Below, one piece after another: positions 32,251-44,239 of a stretch of DNA of 64,000 nt. Made by a program: the position numbers and the translations under genes. Numbering within the stretch: position 1 is the first letter of the stretch; every line of letters starts with the position of its first letter. Under the pieces are notes generated by a model. The model saw only the letters and a program-made list of their open reading frames with translations, searched no databases and was not told where the DNA came from. Source of the DNA: Oryza sativa Japonica Group (Eukaryota > Streptophyta > Magnoliopsida > Poales > Poaceae); contig NC_089043.1 of NCBI RefSeq assembly GCF_034140825.1, positions 18,980,001-19,044,000 of the forward strand, written 5' to 3'.

Positions 32251-33573
32251 TGCTATGTAATATCATAAGATTTCAGAACAGAATAACACTCGAGATAATG
32301 TGTTTAGATGGCTCAGAGGAATTGAAACAGAAAGAATTTGGGAGGAAAACACATGCAAAAGAGCAGTATAGCATCGGACTTAGTAAAGAAAAATATCCTT
32401 GAGAATTTTACAATCCTATTCCTTTATAAAGATGCATTTTTTTTAGAAAGTGTGCCTTTTGTTATGGCATCACAATTTCCAAAAAAGAAGTCGTCTTTTG
32501 TAAATTACCTCTACACCTATAATGTAAGTACACTGCAAGTTTATAATTACATTGTAAGAAACATTTACAATGCAAATTTTCTAACACACAATGTATAAGA
32601 AAATTAGGATTAAACGTGTTTATTATTTTAGGTCGTGTGCATCTCCAGTCGATGCAGAGACCGGGTGTAATTTCAGTTCTAATACAATTATTCCCATTAT
32701 TAAAAAAAAGGAGTATTTATTATTTACATGAAAGATGAGATATGAGAATTAAAAGCTTATACCTACAAATAGGAGAACAATGGACTAAAATTAAGTGAAA
32801 AATGTAGCGACCTTTTTTTTAGCAATCCTGTTTTTCTTCTCTACAGATTCCAAATTTTTAATCCTCTAAAAATTCTACTATAAGTTTCCTTCAATCTAAA
32901 GGAGCCCTGGAAGGTTTTGATGGGCCTGAATATCAATTGTAAACTAAAATCAATGAGAGTTCAATGATCGGAGACATGTTTACCATTTATATAAAGGCTT
33001 AATTAAATCAAATTGAATCAGTGAAATTTAAACCTCGTTCATATTCTCTTACTAAGTCCTTTCCACATGTACGGAGCCATCGTTGGCATATTTGCAAATA
33101 AAAAGTAATTGGTAAATAGACTTTTATATACGTGTTCTTAGCGATTTAAAAGCAAAAGCTAAAAATAAATTTCAATGAAAAAAATCTCAAAATCAACTTT
33201 AAAATTTAAGGTTGAAAATTTAAAATTTGTCTGATAAGCATAAGCAGATGAGGCACATGCTTTAGGTAGAGGATAGAAAAACTGTTCGGTCTGTTTTTTA
33301 AGCCAAGGGTAAGGAATTTGATTCAGGGATAGAACCCAAGCACGGAAATTGTCATTTCAATTCGATTTCCATCGATTTCAGTTCAAGTAAAACACAACCC
33401 GTTTCTTGGCTCTTTGTAATGCCATGATCCAAACAGCACCTAAACTGATCATAAGCATACACATGCTGCCGTTCTTCATTCGGCTGAGCGATCGAAGTCG
33501 ATTAAAGAGAAAAATAGAACGAAAGAACAAAGAATTTGCAGAGAAGTGACGCCATGGGAATCCTGTGGATTCC
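32251..33573. other. AT-rich intergenic DNA
   Basis: No gene or RNA identified. Around 33100-33250 there is AT-rich sequence resembling decayed MITE arms. The last 50 bp before 33574 should hold the 3' end of the calmodulin-like gene. Confidence 0.4.
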
Positions 33574-34095
33574 CTAGGCCGCAGCCGTCTCCATGAACTT
33601 GAGGAACTCGCGGAAATCGACCCTGCCGTCCTTGTCCGCGTCGTAGGCGTCGATCATGCGCTGGCACTCGGCGTGGCCGGCGCCGGCGGCGAACCCGAGC
33701 GAGGCGAGCACGCTCCCGAGCTCGCCGGCGTCGATGAAGCCGTCGCCGTTGCGGTCGAAGACGCGGAACGCCGCCGCGGCCTCCCCCAGGGTGGCCTCCT
33801 CCTACTCGAACAGCGCGGACGCCTCCTCGAACCCCACCGACGGCGCGGCGCCGCCCGCGCCGCCCATCAGGCCAAGAACCGTGTCCAGGTCAACCGCCGC
33901 CGGCGGCGCCACCGCGGGCGCTGCAGCGGCGCGGCGCCGGGAAGACGAACTCGATGAGGAGGAGGAGGAGGATTTGACGAGGGCGGAGAGGCCGATGGCG
34001 ATGACGTTGAGGGAGATGGTGAGCACGGCCTGCGCCATGGAGAAGTGGAACGAGTAGGTCGACGACGTGCTCGGCGCCGAATACGCTGCCTCCAT
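33574..34095 (-). pseudogene. Calmodulin-like gene interrupted by an in-frame stop
   Basis: A 174-codon single-exon frame with TAG at codon 98 (33804-33802). Before it: a hydrophobic N-terminal segment (residues about 18-40, MAQAVLTISLNVIAIGLSAL), a poly-Ser/Arg linker and PSVGFEEASALFE. After it, in the same frame, two EF-hands with all ligand positions: DRNGDGFIDAGE (114-125) and DADKDGRVDFRE (152-163), ending FLKFMETAAA and a normal stop. The family (plant CML calcium sensors) is normally intronless, so splicing out the stop is unlikely; a GAG-to-TAG change in a glutamate run (FE-E-EE) would explain it. As it stands the protein would be 97 residues without calcium sites. TATATA lies at about 34241-34247. 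Could be a recent null allele or a sequencing error. Confidence 0.8.
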
Positions 34096-34747
34096 GGCCA
34101 AATAAATCAGTTGCTTCCGTCCGCTTCTCTTCTCTCGAGAGATTGTCTCCTCTACCTTTGCTTCGTCCGCGTCTCCGAGTTGGGTTGGGTTGCCGGTTGT
34201 GTCTTGCGTGTGCCTTGCCGGGATCAACGGCGGGGACGGCATATATAGCTCTGGGCGTAAGGCGAGGCGAGGCGAAGGCGGGAAGGAAGGAGGGTTCGCG
34301 GAAGCCGGAAGGAGAGAGTCGCGTGGAAAAGGAAGGAAAGGAAAAAATAGGAAATTGAGGCGGTCTCGCGGGGAAGTGGGAAAGAAATGAACGGTCGTGG
34401 TCGTGGGGAAAGACGTGGAACGGGTTGGTTTGGGTTTGTGGGGGAGAGAGATGGTTCGCGGGAGGTTCGGGGGTTGGGCGTGGCGGGGGGGAGAGCGGAC
34501 GGCGACGTCGCGGGCGGGCACGCAGCGAGGTGGGTCAGCGTGGGGACTTGGCGTGCGGTCGCGTTCGGGGTTTGGAAGGAGGCAACGTTTGTTTTTTTTT
34601 TCCTTTCTCCCTTTTGTCTTTTGTCTTTGTTGTCATTTGCGCCTTGTTCTCTACTGCTCCTCCGTTCTTTTTTTTTTTTGCATTTCTCGGTTGAATTTGA
34701 TGTGTCTCACGGTGGGGAGAGGGGCGAGTGGGATCCGGTGGACGGGG
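34096..34747. other. 5' flank of calmodulin-like gene, GC-rich
   Basis: TATA-like ATATATA at 34241-34247 on either strand fits the CML promoter. Purine-rich and G-rich sequence up to 34747; open frames here are compositional. Confidence 0.4.
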
Positions 34748-35445
34748 GGCCAGGGGGTGGTTAGGGTGGTCGAGCGGTTGACTGAATGTCTTAAGATGTG
34801 TGATGACAATTTCGTATGGACGCTATCTACTAGTGGGGGCAGATTTTTTTTTCTACAGAGATCTACGATCGATATATAGGGTTGATCGGCTGGTCATTGC
34901 TGTGGTAAACCCTTGGTAAGTTACATTCAACAAAACACTTATAATTTTCCTTATTATTATCCTCTAGGGTGGTAATTTTTGTAATTCTTTTCATGCTCCA
35001 TGAATATAAAACATTGCATCGCCTGATGCTATTCGTTAAAAAAAAACACTTATACGTTGGCAGCATCTGATGCTGGAGGTAAAAGGAAATGACACGATAA
35101 GAATGCATTTTTCTAGTCTAAGAGAATAAATAAAACGGTGAGGAAATTTTGGCTGGAATAATCAAAAGTTTTACTACCTTTATATGTTCATCAGGAAAAA
35201 AATTAGAATTTTTTTGCCTTTCTTCACGCGGAAGGACATGACGGTATTGCTATTATCTCCTCTTCACCAAGACAAGAGAAAAAGGCACACAAGATCATAG
35301 AAGAAAAAAAAAAGAACCATCTATTTTGCGGTCTGTTCCTTCTCAAAAAGTGGTGTTTTTACTTGTCATACAAGATTAATTTGCAGTGCAAGGGAAAAAT
35401 AGAATTGGCTTATGCCTGCTGCATTTCTTCCATCAGTAATTGCAT
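34748..35445. repeat. Segmental duplication, copy A
   Basis: Begins with CCAGGGGGTGGTTAGGGTGG and shares almost its whole length with 35775-36590: for example TTGACTGAATGTCT, GTGGTAAACCCTTGG, GGCAGCAT(C/A)TGATGCTGGAG, TTTTGGCTGGAATAATCAAA and AGTGCAAGGGAAAAATAGAA. Non-coding. Copies differ by scattered substitutions and small indels. Confidence 0.85.
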
Positions 35446-35774
35446 CCTGCATATAAAGTGGGTAATAAAAAATAAAATACTACTTCTATCAGGTTGTATA
35501 CATTGTGAAAGTAGTAAGTAATAAATACTAGGTAATATGCTTACTACCTAGCCATAAGTAATAAACAAATGATTTTTCTCATCCCTCTCTCATGGCTATT
35601 GGTTGTGCGGCCCAGCTTACTACCCACTTTTGTTATTTCACCATTGTAGCTATAACAAGAACTAATACCCATTAACATAGGGCCCACCCTTATTCTCAAA
35701 GTAGGTAGTAAATATTGGTGATGCCCTAACACTGTGTACGTGACTGTGGTTAGGGTGGCAAGGTGGCACGGTGA
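35446..35774. mobile_element. Probable MITE between duplicated segments
   Basis: Contains TTACTACCTA/TAGGTAGTAA type inverted repeats and GGTGATGCCCTAA at the right end, and interrupts the point where copy B continues without it. Exact ends not fixed. Confidence 0.4.
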
Positions 35775-36590
35775 GCCAGGGGGTGGTTAGGGTGGTCGAG
35801 CGGTTGACTGAATGTCTGAATATGTGTACGTGATGACAATTTCGTATGGATGCTATTAGTGGGGGTAGATTTTGTTCTACAGATCTACTATCAATATATA
35901 GCGTTGATTGGCTGGTCTTTTTTTCATGAACGTAAAAAAATTACACGTCAATATATTAGCAGGAAAAGAGTTTTTGTTATACAAAGAAATAAGCTAGACT
36001 GGCTTATGCCCCAGGGGGAGGGTTGATTGGCTGGTCATTGCTGTGGTAAACCCTTGGTACGCTACATTCAACAAAACACCTATAATTTTCCTGATTATTG
36101 CTCTCGGTGATAATATTTTTATTTTTTTCATACTCTATCAGTATAAATCATTGCATCGTCTGATGTTGTTAATTAAAAAAACACTTATCTGTTGGCAGCA
36201 TATGATGCTGGAGGTAAAGAAAAGAACACGATAAGGATGCATTTTTCTAGTCTAGAGAATAAATGAAACAGTGAGGAAATTTTGGCTGGAATAATCAAAA
36301 GTTTTACTACTCCTACTTTTTATATGTTCAACAGGAAAAAAAATAGAAATTTTTTGCCTTTCTTCACGCGGAAGGACATGATGGTATTGCTAATATCTCT
36401 TCTTCTCCTAGACAAGAGAAAATGGCACACAAGATCAGATAGAAAAAAAAATAGAACCATCTAATTGCGGTCTGTTTCTTCTAAAAAAGTGGAGTTTTTA
36501 CTTGTCGTACAAGATTAATTTGCAGTGCAAGGGAAAAATAGAATTGGCTTATGCCTGCCGCATTTCTCCATGGTGATTCCATCAGTAATT
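35775..36590. repeat. Segmental duplication, copy B
   Basis: Second copy of 34748-35445 in the same orientation, carrying a 104-bp retroposed insert at 35918-36021. A much more diverged third copy of part of the unit is recognisable at about 37140-37450 (CTTCTCACAATTGGTGTT, TTTACTTGTCGTGCTTA). Confidence 0.85.
35918..36021 (-). mobile_element. 5'-truncated LINE-like insertion
   Basis: 104 bp flanked by 15-bp direct repeats GTTGATTGGCTGGTC (35903-35917 and 36022-36036). On the minus strand it ends in an A-run. Long variable target duplications and a poly(A) tail are the marks of target-primed retroposition; the short length indicates strong 5' truncation. Confidence 0.75.
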
Positions 36591-38855
36591 AACCACCTAA
36601 CACTATGACCAGTCAGCTCTGACTGCTATGTATCATGTATGGTCCTGATGAGTCCTAACAAAACACTAACTAGCATTATTAAACATGATTTGGATCGCCC
36701 GAAAGATCAGTTGATATAGATTGGTCGCCTCCTGGGAATTTGACGCAGCCACATATTCTCAGCCGATATGCATATGGTGCCTGGGTCAGTTTAATACTTC
36801 TTTATTTTGTTGAAAAAATAAAAAAAATGCTACTAAATCCTTTAGAAAAGCACATGGTAAAGGAAAATCATAAGCCAAATAAGCTGACGCGTCATGCATA
36901 TACACAACAAGGAAGCCAGTTTCGTACTTCTTTTTTCATCGTAATCTGTATTGATTTTTAAACTACAAATAATATCGATATAAAAATTTCGCACATAGAT
37001 TTTTTTTTACTTCGTTATTTCCTTACGGCTTACCAACCGTAGCTCGATCAAATGATCATAGACGCTTTCAACGATAGATACATGTGCAGCATCTGATCAT
37101 GCATGTACACAAAAATCACAGAAAAAGAATAAGATATGGAGTTATTCTTCCCTCAAAAAAAATTCCCTAAAAAAAGATATGGAGTTATTATAGTCTGGAG
37201 AACCATATAACTGTTCTGAGAAAATTTGGACGAAATTTGAATCTTCAAAAGTTTTGGTTGCACATATATTCAATAAATACACTATTGTTTTTTTGCCTGT
37301 GTTCGTGCTAAAGGACCTGGTGGTACGGTATTGCTTTTGTCTCTTCTTCACGAGGACAAAATAAATACAAGTGTGGAAAAAATGCACATATCTGTTTTGT
37401 CTGCTTCTTCTCACAATTGGTGTTCTAATTTTACTTGTCGTGCTTACTTTTTTTTTTCACTTTTTCCGCAAAGGAGGGTAGATTTATTAAATAAGAGGAG
37501 AAAGTATAACCCTTCTGTTAGAAAAACTAGAAACAAATTAAATCTCTTGAAAAACTAGAAAAACTAGAATAAAACAAAGATGCTTCACATCTTGAAATAC
37601 CACAAGATACCATAAGCAATACGAACGGACGATTGCAGTCACAACAATAACCAATTCTGAGATAAGTAAAATGGAAGAAAAACCCCAAAATTAATTTCTA
37701 ACAGAACAGCAAATTAATATCATAAAAAGTTGATGATCCCAAAATCATTGTGTCGATCTGATCATCGAACAACCTTTCAAACAAATTAACCCCAGTACGT
37801 CTTAATGGATGACCTTTTGGACGAAATAGCCACCACCAAGGAAGAAATAGAAAAGACAAAAGTCTTTGAAGAAGCCTAACTCCAAAAATATCATGGAAGA
37901 CAAACCCTAAATTATCTACAAATCTAATCTATGAGGATTGTATAAAAAAAACCTAAAAACTAAATGGAGACGAACAATAGATGGAACTTAAAAAACCAAG
38001 GCAATGAAAAAAATAAAAGAATAACTCATAATTACTTTCTCCACGATATGACTCCATCAACAATTAATCGAACACCATGACCAGTCAGCTCTGACTGGTA
38101 TGGTCCTAACAAAACACTAGCAGATTATTAACTACGGATTTGGATTGTCTGAAAGATCAGCTGATACTGAAATGAGTTGGTAGTTTCTCCTCCCGGCAAG
38201 CAAAATGAAGTATCTTATAAGCGCATGGTTAATTAAGTATGAACTTAAAAAACTTAAAAATAAATTAATATGATTTTTAAATATACTTTGCTATATAAAT
38301 TTTTTATAAGAAACACACTGTTTATCAGTTTGAGAAACGTGCGTGTAAAAAAGAGAGAGTAATACAAGATGGGAAAAGGTACAATCGAACGCACCATGTA
38401 TTATCAACTACTTCTGCATACCTGAGTCAGTTTAACAGGTTTTTTTTCAAAAAAAAATGGAAATATCGGAGAGGCTCCTACATTGAGTAAATATATATAG
38501 TATAAAAAGATTACAAATTACATATGTACATTAAAAAAAAATCAAAGGTTGTCTAGCCATTCCGACATTAGGAGTTTGAGACTATCTTTTGCCCTATGCC
38601 CTAAGGATAACCAAGGCAAATTATTTTTTGAATATATCCTTACATATATGAAAATAAGGATTTATGCCTCTGAATATCACGTTGTTTCTTGAGATCCACA
38701 TACTCCATGCCATCGATCTATCATAGATCCACATACTCCATGCCATCGATCGATCAATATGATAGTTGTTTATTTTTGTTGAAAAAATAATAATAATGAA
38801 CTTCTACTAAATCCATTAGAAAAACATCTACCTTTTAGAAAGGAAAACAGGAATG
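36591..38855. other. Non-coding DNA with diverged duplication remnants
   Basis: ACCAGTCAGCTCTGACTG, CCTAACAAAACACTA and GAAAGATCAG occur in the same order at about 36610-36715 and 38080-38165, so part of the A/B unit's right flank is also duplicated. No gene seen. A T-rich retroposon-like tail lies near 38430-38560. Confidence 0.5.
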
Positions 38856-38889
38856 CTAGGGGACGGGATACCGTTGCTCTAACGGGATA

Positions 38890-39455
38890 GCTTCCCCTCC
38901 ACCTCCATCAGCCGCAAGAGCACAAGGCACAAGGCCCGAGCCAGCGACGGGGGGAGAGCGGTGGTGGTGGCCGGAGCCGAGGGAGAGAGCAACGGCGGTG
39001 GCCGGAGCCTGGGCACCGGCAGCTGGAGCCAGAGAGCGAAGGGATAGGGCGGCGGCGGTGGCCGGAGCCAAAGAGCCGAGGGAGGGGTGGCAGCGGTGGC
39101 CGGAGCTGGGGAAGGGGGCGGCGACAGTGGCCGGAGCCGGGGGAGGGAGCAACGGCGGTGGCCGAAGCCGGGGGAGGGAACGACAACGGTGGCCGAAGCC
39201 GGGGGAGGAAGGGGCAACGGTGGTGGTAGCCGGATCCAGGGGATGGGAGGGGATGGCGGCGTTGGCTGGAGCCAGGGTAGGGGGCGGCGACGGTGGCCGG
39301 AGCTGGAGGAGAGAGCAACGACGGTGGCCGGAGCCAGGGGAGGGAGGGGCAACGGTGGTGGTAGCCAGATCTAGGGGATGGGAGGGGGTGGCGGTGGAGT
39401 GGCGGCGATGGCCGGAGCTAGGGAGGAAGGGGCACTAGGGCGGCAGTGGTCGTCA
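38890..39455. repeat. GC-rich minisatellite
   Basis: About 20 irregular copies of a GGTGGCCGGAGCC(G/A)GGGGA-type unit, often followed by GGAGCAACGGC. Long proline- or glycine-rich frames on both strands (for example 38879-39352 and 38998-39438) follow from this repeat and are not genes. Confidence 0.9.
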
Positions 39456-39464
39456 GCGTCGATG

Positions 39465-39740
39465 TCGGGTATGTATCGCGTGATACCTGGCTGGTATCGC
39501 GTGATTCCTGATAGGTATCACCTGATACATCACAAGTATCATCTAATAGGCATCGCGTAATACCTGATAGGTATCACCTGATACCTCGTAAGTATCACCT
39601 TATATGTGGCAAAAATCGCATGATATCTGATAGGTATCACCTGATACGTCGTGAGTTTCACCTGAAAATATGGTAGAATCGCCTGATACCTGATATGTGT
39701 CACCCGATGCCGGTTCTGATAACTAACCAGTATCATCCCG
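39465..39740. repeat. GGTATCACCTGATACCT minisatellite
   Basis: Direct repeats of a 20-30-bp unit around GGTATCACCTGATAC and GGTATCGCGTGATAC, each unit itself nearly palindromic. Adjoins the GC-rich minisatellite; both lie between ACGGGAT-type sequences at about 38861 and 39750, which may be ends of one element. Confidence 0.85.
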
Positions 39741-39770
39741 TTCGAAAACGGGATTCCATTATCGATTTTG

Positions 39771-40155
39771 CTATATATTTGTCGACAAATTTTTCCCTAA
39801 AAATTTGACGGATGTAATTACAGTACAATCGTAGTGTAATTACACTGTATCTTACATGCAATTACACTGTAACTATAGTGTAACTTGTATGTAACTTTCA
39901 AAAATCTCTACGTAACATGTTATTTCGGTAAAATGGAGGTCGTGGGAACAAATTCTTTCACATATGTGTGTGCTATGATTTGTTTTCTTCCTCACCAAAA
40001 CAAATCTTGTAATAGATCTAACGATTCAAAATTATGTGAAACTTACATATAAGTTACACTGTAGTTACATGCAATTTACAGTGTAATTACACTACGATTG
40101 TACTATAATTACATCTGTCAAATTTTTAGGAAAAAATTTGTCGACAAATGTATAG
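39771..40155. mobile_element. Foldback element with long inverted repeats
   Basis: 385 bp. The left end CTATATATTTGTCGACAAAT and right end complementary to CTATACATTTGTCGACAAAT are continued by about 80 bp of inverted similarity (TTTGACGGATGTAATTAC, CACTACGATTGTACT and so on). No clear target duplication. Family not recognised. Confidence 0.75.
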
Positions 40156-41702
40156 GTAGTCCCTTCCTTATATAGCAGCCCTCAAAGGAAAAATGACAAG
40201 CCGAATCAGCTCAGGCGTATAATGGGCCTACCGGCCCATCCAGCTTGCTCACACAGCCTAGCTTCCATTGGACGTAAGGCCCATTATATTTCAGCCCGAT
40301 CACCGGAACAGGGCTGTGTATTAGTCCTACAAAGTTGGGCCGGCGAACGGGACTATTAGATCACGGGACGCGTGGATGCCGGAGAGGAGTGGGAGGTTGG
40401 AGGGTGTCACGGCAATGTGGGTGACACTGCAATTTTTTATTTTTAACTCATACTAAAAAAAAATGCTCGTGCGTTGTAACGGGTAAAAATATTTTTTATC
40501 CTACGCACTATACTCCCTTTAATGCCCGTACGTTTTGGACCAAACAAACGCACATTCCTTCTGTCCTTTTCAGCTCTAGTCTTAGTACAGTCCGCTATCT
40601 CCCTCTGCTTAGTCTACCTCTCTTTGGCTCAGTCCACAAATGGAGTTGTAGGCCCAAGTCGAACAGTATCGTGTCCATACCATTACAAAGCCGATCCTCC
40701 CATCAAATCCGGTAATCCGCTCGAGCTCCCATAGTCTTATACCATGACGGAGCCGATCCTCCCATCAAATACGGTAATCCACTCGAGCTCGCTTAGTTCC
40801 GTACCCGTACGATGACTAACGAAGCCGATCATCTCTATCAAATCCGGTCGAATCTTTCTCCATATCCAAAATTATTGAGGGATTTTTATCCACTTGATCT
40901 CCCTTTTCCCCTTTTTTTATTAAAATTAAAGCAATAAGCAAAACTCGGGATAAAAAATGACGACAATTAAATGGTTCATCAAAATCGAAGCAATCTGCAA
41001 AACTTGGGATACTTGGGATAAAAAATAACGATGATTAAATGGAGATTCAATCTGGTGAATTAAAGCTGAATCGAAAGGGGAATTCATGGGGAAAATAATG
41101 AGAGAGTAGATTCATGGGGAAAATAATGAGAGAGTAGTGAGGAATCGGTTATTGCAGTAAATAGGAGGAGGAAGCATATGAGGAGGAAAATCAACGTGGC
41201 GGCGGCGCTGGGTTTGGCCCGATGAAAAAACCGCAAAAAAATATAGCGATAAAAGAAATAAACAGAAAAATTGGTGAAAGAAAAAACGGCGAAAAGAAAA
41301 TACGCAAAAAGGGGAAAAGAAAACGGACAAAGAAAACCGGAAAAAAAGTGAATAAAAAAAAGAAACGGGAAAAGAAAATAAAACGGAAAAAAACAGAAAA
41401 AAAGAGAAAACGAACAAAATTAGATGGGAATCGGATACGGTAGTTTTTTTTATTTTCGCCACTTTCTTATGGGGAATCGGACTTTTTTATTTTAGGTTTT
41501 TTTTCTATTTTTTTATTTAGACGGATGATGGAAACACCTCTTATTTTTATTTCTTATAAGTAGTATAGTAGAAGTAGATTCATTAACACGTGGGTCTCAT
41601 GTTAATTTTTTACTTTAAGTGTTACGTCAACACCAAATAAGTGTCACATTAACTAAAACTGCCGTCCAACCTACCATGAGACCTTATTTGCACTAATTTT
41701 AA
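40156..41702. other. Intergenic DNA with purine-rich tract
   Basis: Contains a CTCGTGCGTTGTAACGGG motif at about 40464 often seen in grass transposon ends and a 240-bp lysine-codon-like A/G-rich tract at about 41220-41440. The frames in that tract are compositional. No gene supported. Confidence 0.4.
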
Positions 41703-41838
41703 GAGCCTGTTCGGCTGTCATTCATGTGGCAGCGCTGCAGCTGCAGTGCTTGTGTTCGTGCAGCTGTAATTGTGTTGTGTTGCTTGCTGCTGCAGCTAGT
41801 TGCCGTGCAGCTGCAGAAAATATCAGCTAAACAGGCCC
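41703..41838. mobile_element. Small Tourist-like MITE
   Basis: TAA on both sides; left end GAGCCTGTTCGGCTG, right end complementary to GGGCCTGTTTAGCTG. The interior is rich in CTGCAGCTGCAG palindromes. Confidence 0.8.
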
Positions 41839-42142
41839 TAAGAGTTTAGGAACGCGTCGTATTTGGTATTACGGTTCATGGACGAACTTCAGATTTAACC
41901 ACAAATTAATCCTAGATTACGAGAAGCCCATCAGCGACGTGATTTTCTATCTTCTTCGCGTTGTTTGTTGGCTGATGCCTCGGATGCACCGATGCACGCA
42001 CAGCACGGCACAACCACACCACAAGTGAATATGTGATCAGTGATGTGTGCGCACGGCTAGCCGGCCCGGCTACCACCGTTGCCGCTAGCCTTGTTCCGTC
42101 GCGACGCCACGCGCACTCGTGCAGCTGTGAGTACACCGCTGC

Positions 42143-42431
42143 CAGGGCCGGCCCTAACTTTTTGGTGGCCTGGTGCGGAACAAAAAATAAAAACCCCCAT
42201 TCACCATAAAAATACAAGATAATATTTAAAAGCTTATTGTCATTAACGAATTTCACACTAATAAGTCTAAAATACAACCAAGCAGTCATAATATGCTCGA
42301 TCGTCGATCGGTCTTCTGTCTTTCCTCTAAGCCTATCAGGTCTGATACCATAATATATATATTTTGGAGGCCCCTAATTTTTAGAGGTCTAGTGCGGTCG
42401 CACCGTCTGCACTGGCTCAGGGCCGGCCCTG
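42143..42431. mobile_element. hAT-type MITE with 8-bp duplication
   Basis: 289 bp flanked by ACCGCTGC on both sides (42135-42142 and 42432-42439). Ends CAGGGCCGGCCCTAA and TCAGGGCCGGCCCTG. The 8-bp duplication and CAGGG terminus identify hAT. Confidence 0.9.
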
Positions 42432-42439
42432 ACCGCTGC

Positions 42440-42905
42440 ACACTCTCGAGCTCGTTTAGCTTGACTCGGCTTTGAATGCCAAATGAGTCAATCCCAAGTC
42501 TCTTTTTCAGCTCGTTTCTGAAACAAGCCGAGCCCGAGCTGGCTCGCAAGCCGTTTTATTTGGCTCGTGAGCCTAGACCATCATGCATTTATATGGATGA
42601 TTTTATTTTATTAGTGGAGTTATTATTTGTCAATATGTAATTTATCATCTATATTTGATGAATTGAATATATAAAGTTATTTTAATTTTACATGTTGATG
42701 ATTTGTTATTGTTTTTCTTAATGATTACAAATTATACAGCTTCAACGGAAGGCTCACCAGCCAGCTCGAGCTGGCTCGAGCCAGGAAACGAGCCGAGCCA
42801 AGCTCATGTTTTAGCTCGTTTCCCTAACCGAGCCGAGCCAAACCAAGCCTAACTTGTTATGAGCCATTGTAACTGGCTCGGCTCGGCTCGTTTCCACCCT
42901 ACATA
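42440..42905. mobile_element. hAT-like remnant rich in GAGCCGAGCC motifs
   Basis: The right end reads, on the minus strand, TAGGGTGGAAACGAGCCGAG, an hAT-type terminus; many GAGCC/GGCTC motifs at both sides of an AT-rich core. The left end was not fixed. Confidence 0.5.
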
Positions 42906-43153
42906 GTACCCACTACTAGTTGATCAGTAGCACAAGACTGGAGGCAAAAAAAGATATGCGCAAAGGCCGGAATAATTGAGCAAAGGCCAGAATATTTGGC
43001 TGGAGCTTGTTGAAGCAAATGCCAAAATATTTTATTCCATTATCTAGAAAAAGTTATGTGCTCTCGCTGACAAAGTGTTTGACAAAAGAGGTCGCAGTTC
43101 TGTAATTTAAAAAATCGCTCAGGCTGAATGGCTGTGGAGATGTACCAAACATA

Positions 43154-43298
43154 GGGCGCGTTTAGTTTACGTCAAAATTGAAAGTTTGATTGGAATTGAA
43201 ATGATGTGATGGAAAAGTTGGAAGTTTGTGTGTGTAGGAAAGTTTTGAGATGTGATGGAAAAGTTGGAAGTAAGAAAAAGTGGGAACTAAAACAGGCC
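43154..43298. mobile_element. MITE, same family as 945-1097
   Basis: Flanked by ATA on both sides; ends GGGCGCGTTTAGTTTACG and the reverse complement of GGCCTGTTTTAGTTCC. Shares GTGTGTAGGAAAGTTTT with the copy in intron 1 of the first gene. Confidence 0.8.
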
Positions 43299-44239
43299 AT
43301 ACTCTGTTATTTTCTCCAAATAAACTTTTGGATAAAAGTGACACACTTTTCAAACTGTTAAATGGTGCATTTCATACGAAAACTTTCTATATGAAAGTTG
43401 TTCTAAAATATCAGATTAATCATTTTTCAAGTTTATAATGATTAAAACTCAATTAATTACACATTATTATTATCTCGTTTTATGTGAAACACTTAATATT
43501 TATCTTCGTCTTTTATCTCTAGGAGATTCAAACACCACCTATGCCTCTCCCACCATATCATCACTCTTCCGTGTATAATTAAAAAAAAATGTTCAGACTT
43601 CAGCTGGAGTTGACACACAATCACATGCATGCATATCCGATGAGACATCTTATTCCCTTACGGCCCTAGTACTATACATATGACAAAGACACACTCATGC
43701 ATATGTCCTTCTCGAATTCTCGATGACCATGACCTGCAACGTCGCGACGAAGAAGGGCATGCACACAGATCAATCGACTGGACTTTTTACATTTTATTTA
43801 TTTTCAAAAAAATATTTTACAAATATACATATGTAAAAACTTATTTCACATATCAACCCCTTTTTTCGGTGCTAAGGTTATTGTTGTCGAGGTCTAACGT
43901 CTCGACGCCAATGACGCTGGCGCTGACGCTCTGGTCCTTTTGCGGAATCTAAATCACTGTTACGAAGGGGAACGGCGTTAATGACATTAACGTTGATAAT
44001 CTATTTACAAAAAATATTTTAAAAATAACTATAATATAAAAAAAGTCTTACAAATGGGTCCTCCGATACAACATATACTAGGGTTACTGACGCCGAGAAA
44101 AAGTCCATTCTCATAAAATAAATTTCTTCAAAGATCTATTTATAAAATAAGTTTTAAAAATAAATGAAAATCCAGCACAGATCGATCCAATCCAACAGAG
44201 TCGTCGTCGGCCGGCCTAGCCAGCTGCTGCTCAGGAGTA
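43299..44239. other. Intergenic DNA
   Basis: The stretch 43310-43510 belongs to a dispersed MITE family also seen near 38210-38360, 45180-45375 and 48790-48970 (motifs TTAATTAATCAC and GTTTAGCAGTTTGA). No gene supported. Confidence 0.4.

Noticed and set aside
38879-39438. Proline- and glycine-rich frames of 95-157 codons on both strands
   Set aside because: Produced by the GC-rich minisatellite; repeats in every frame without stop.
41112-41462. Lys/Arg-rich plus frame and Phe/Ser-rich minus frame
   Set aside because: Homopurine/homopyrimidine tract; composition only.
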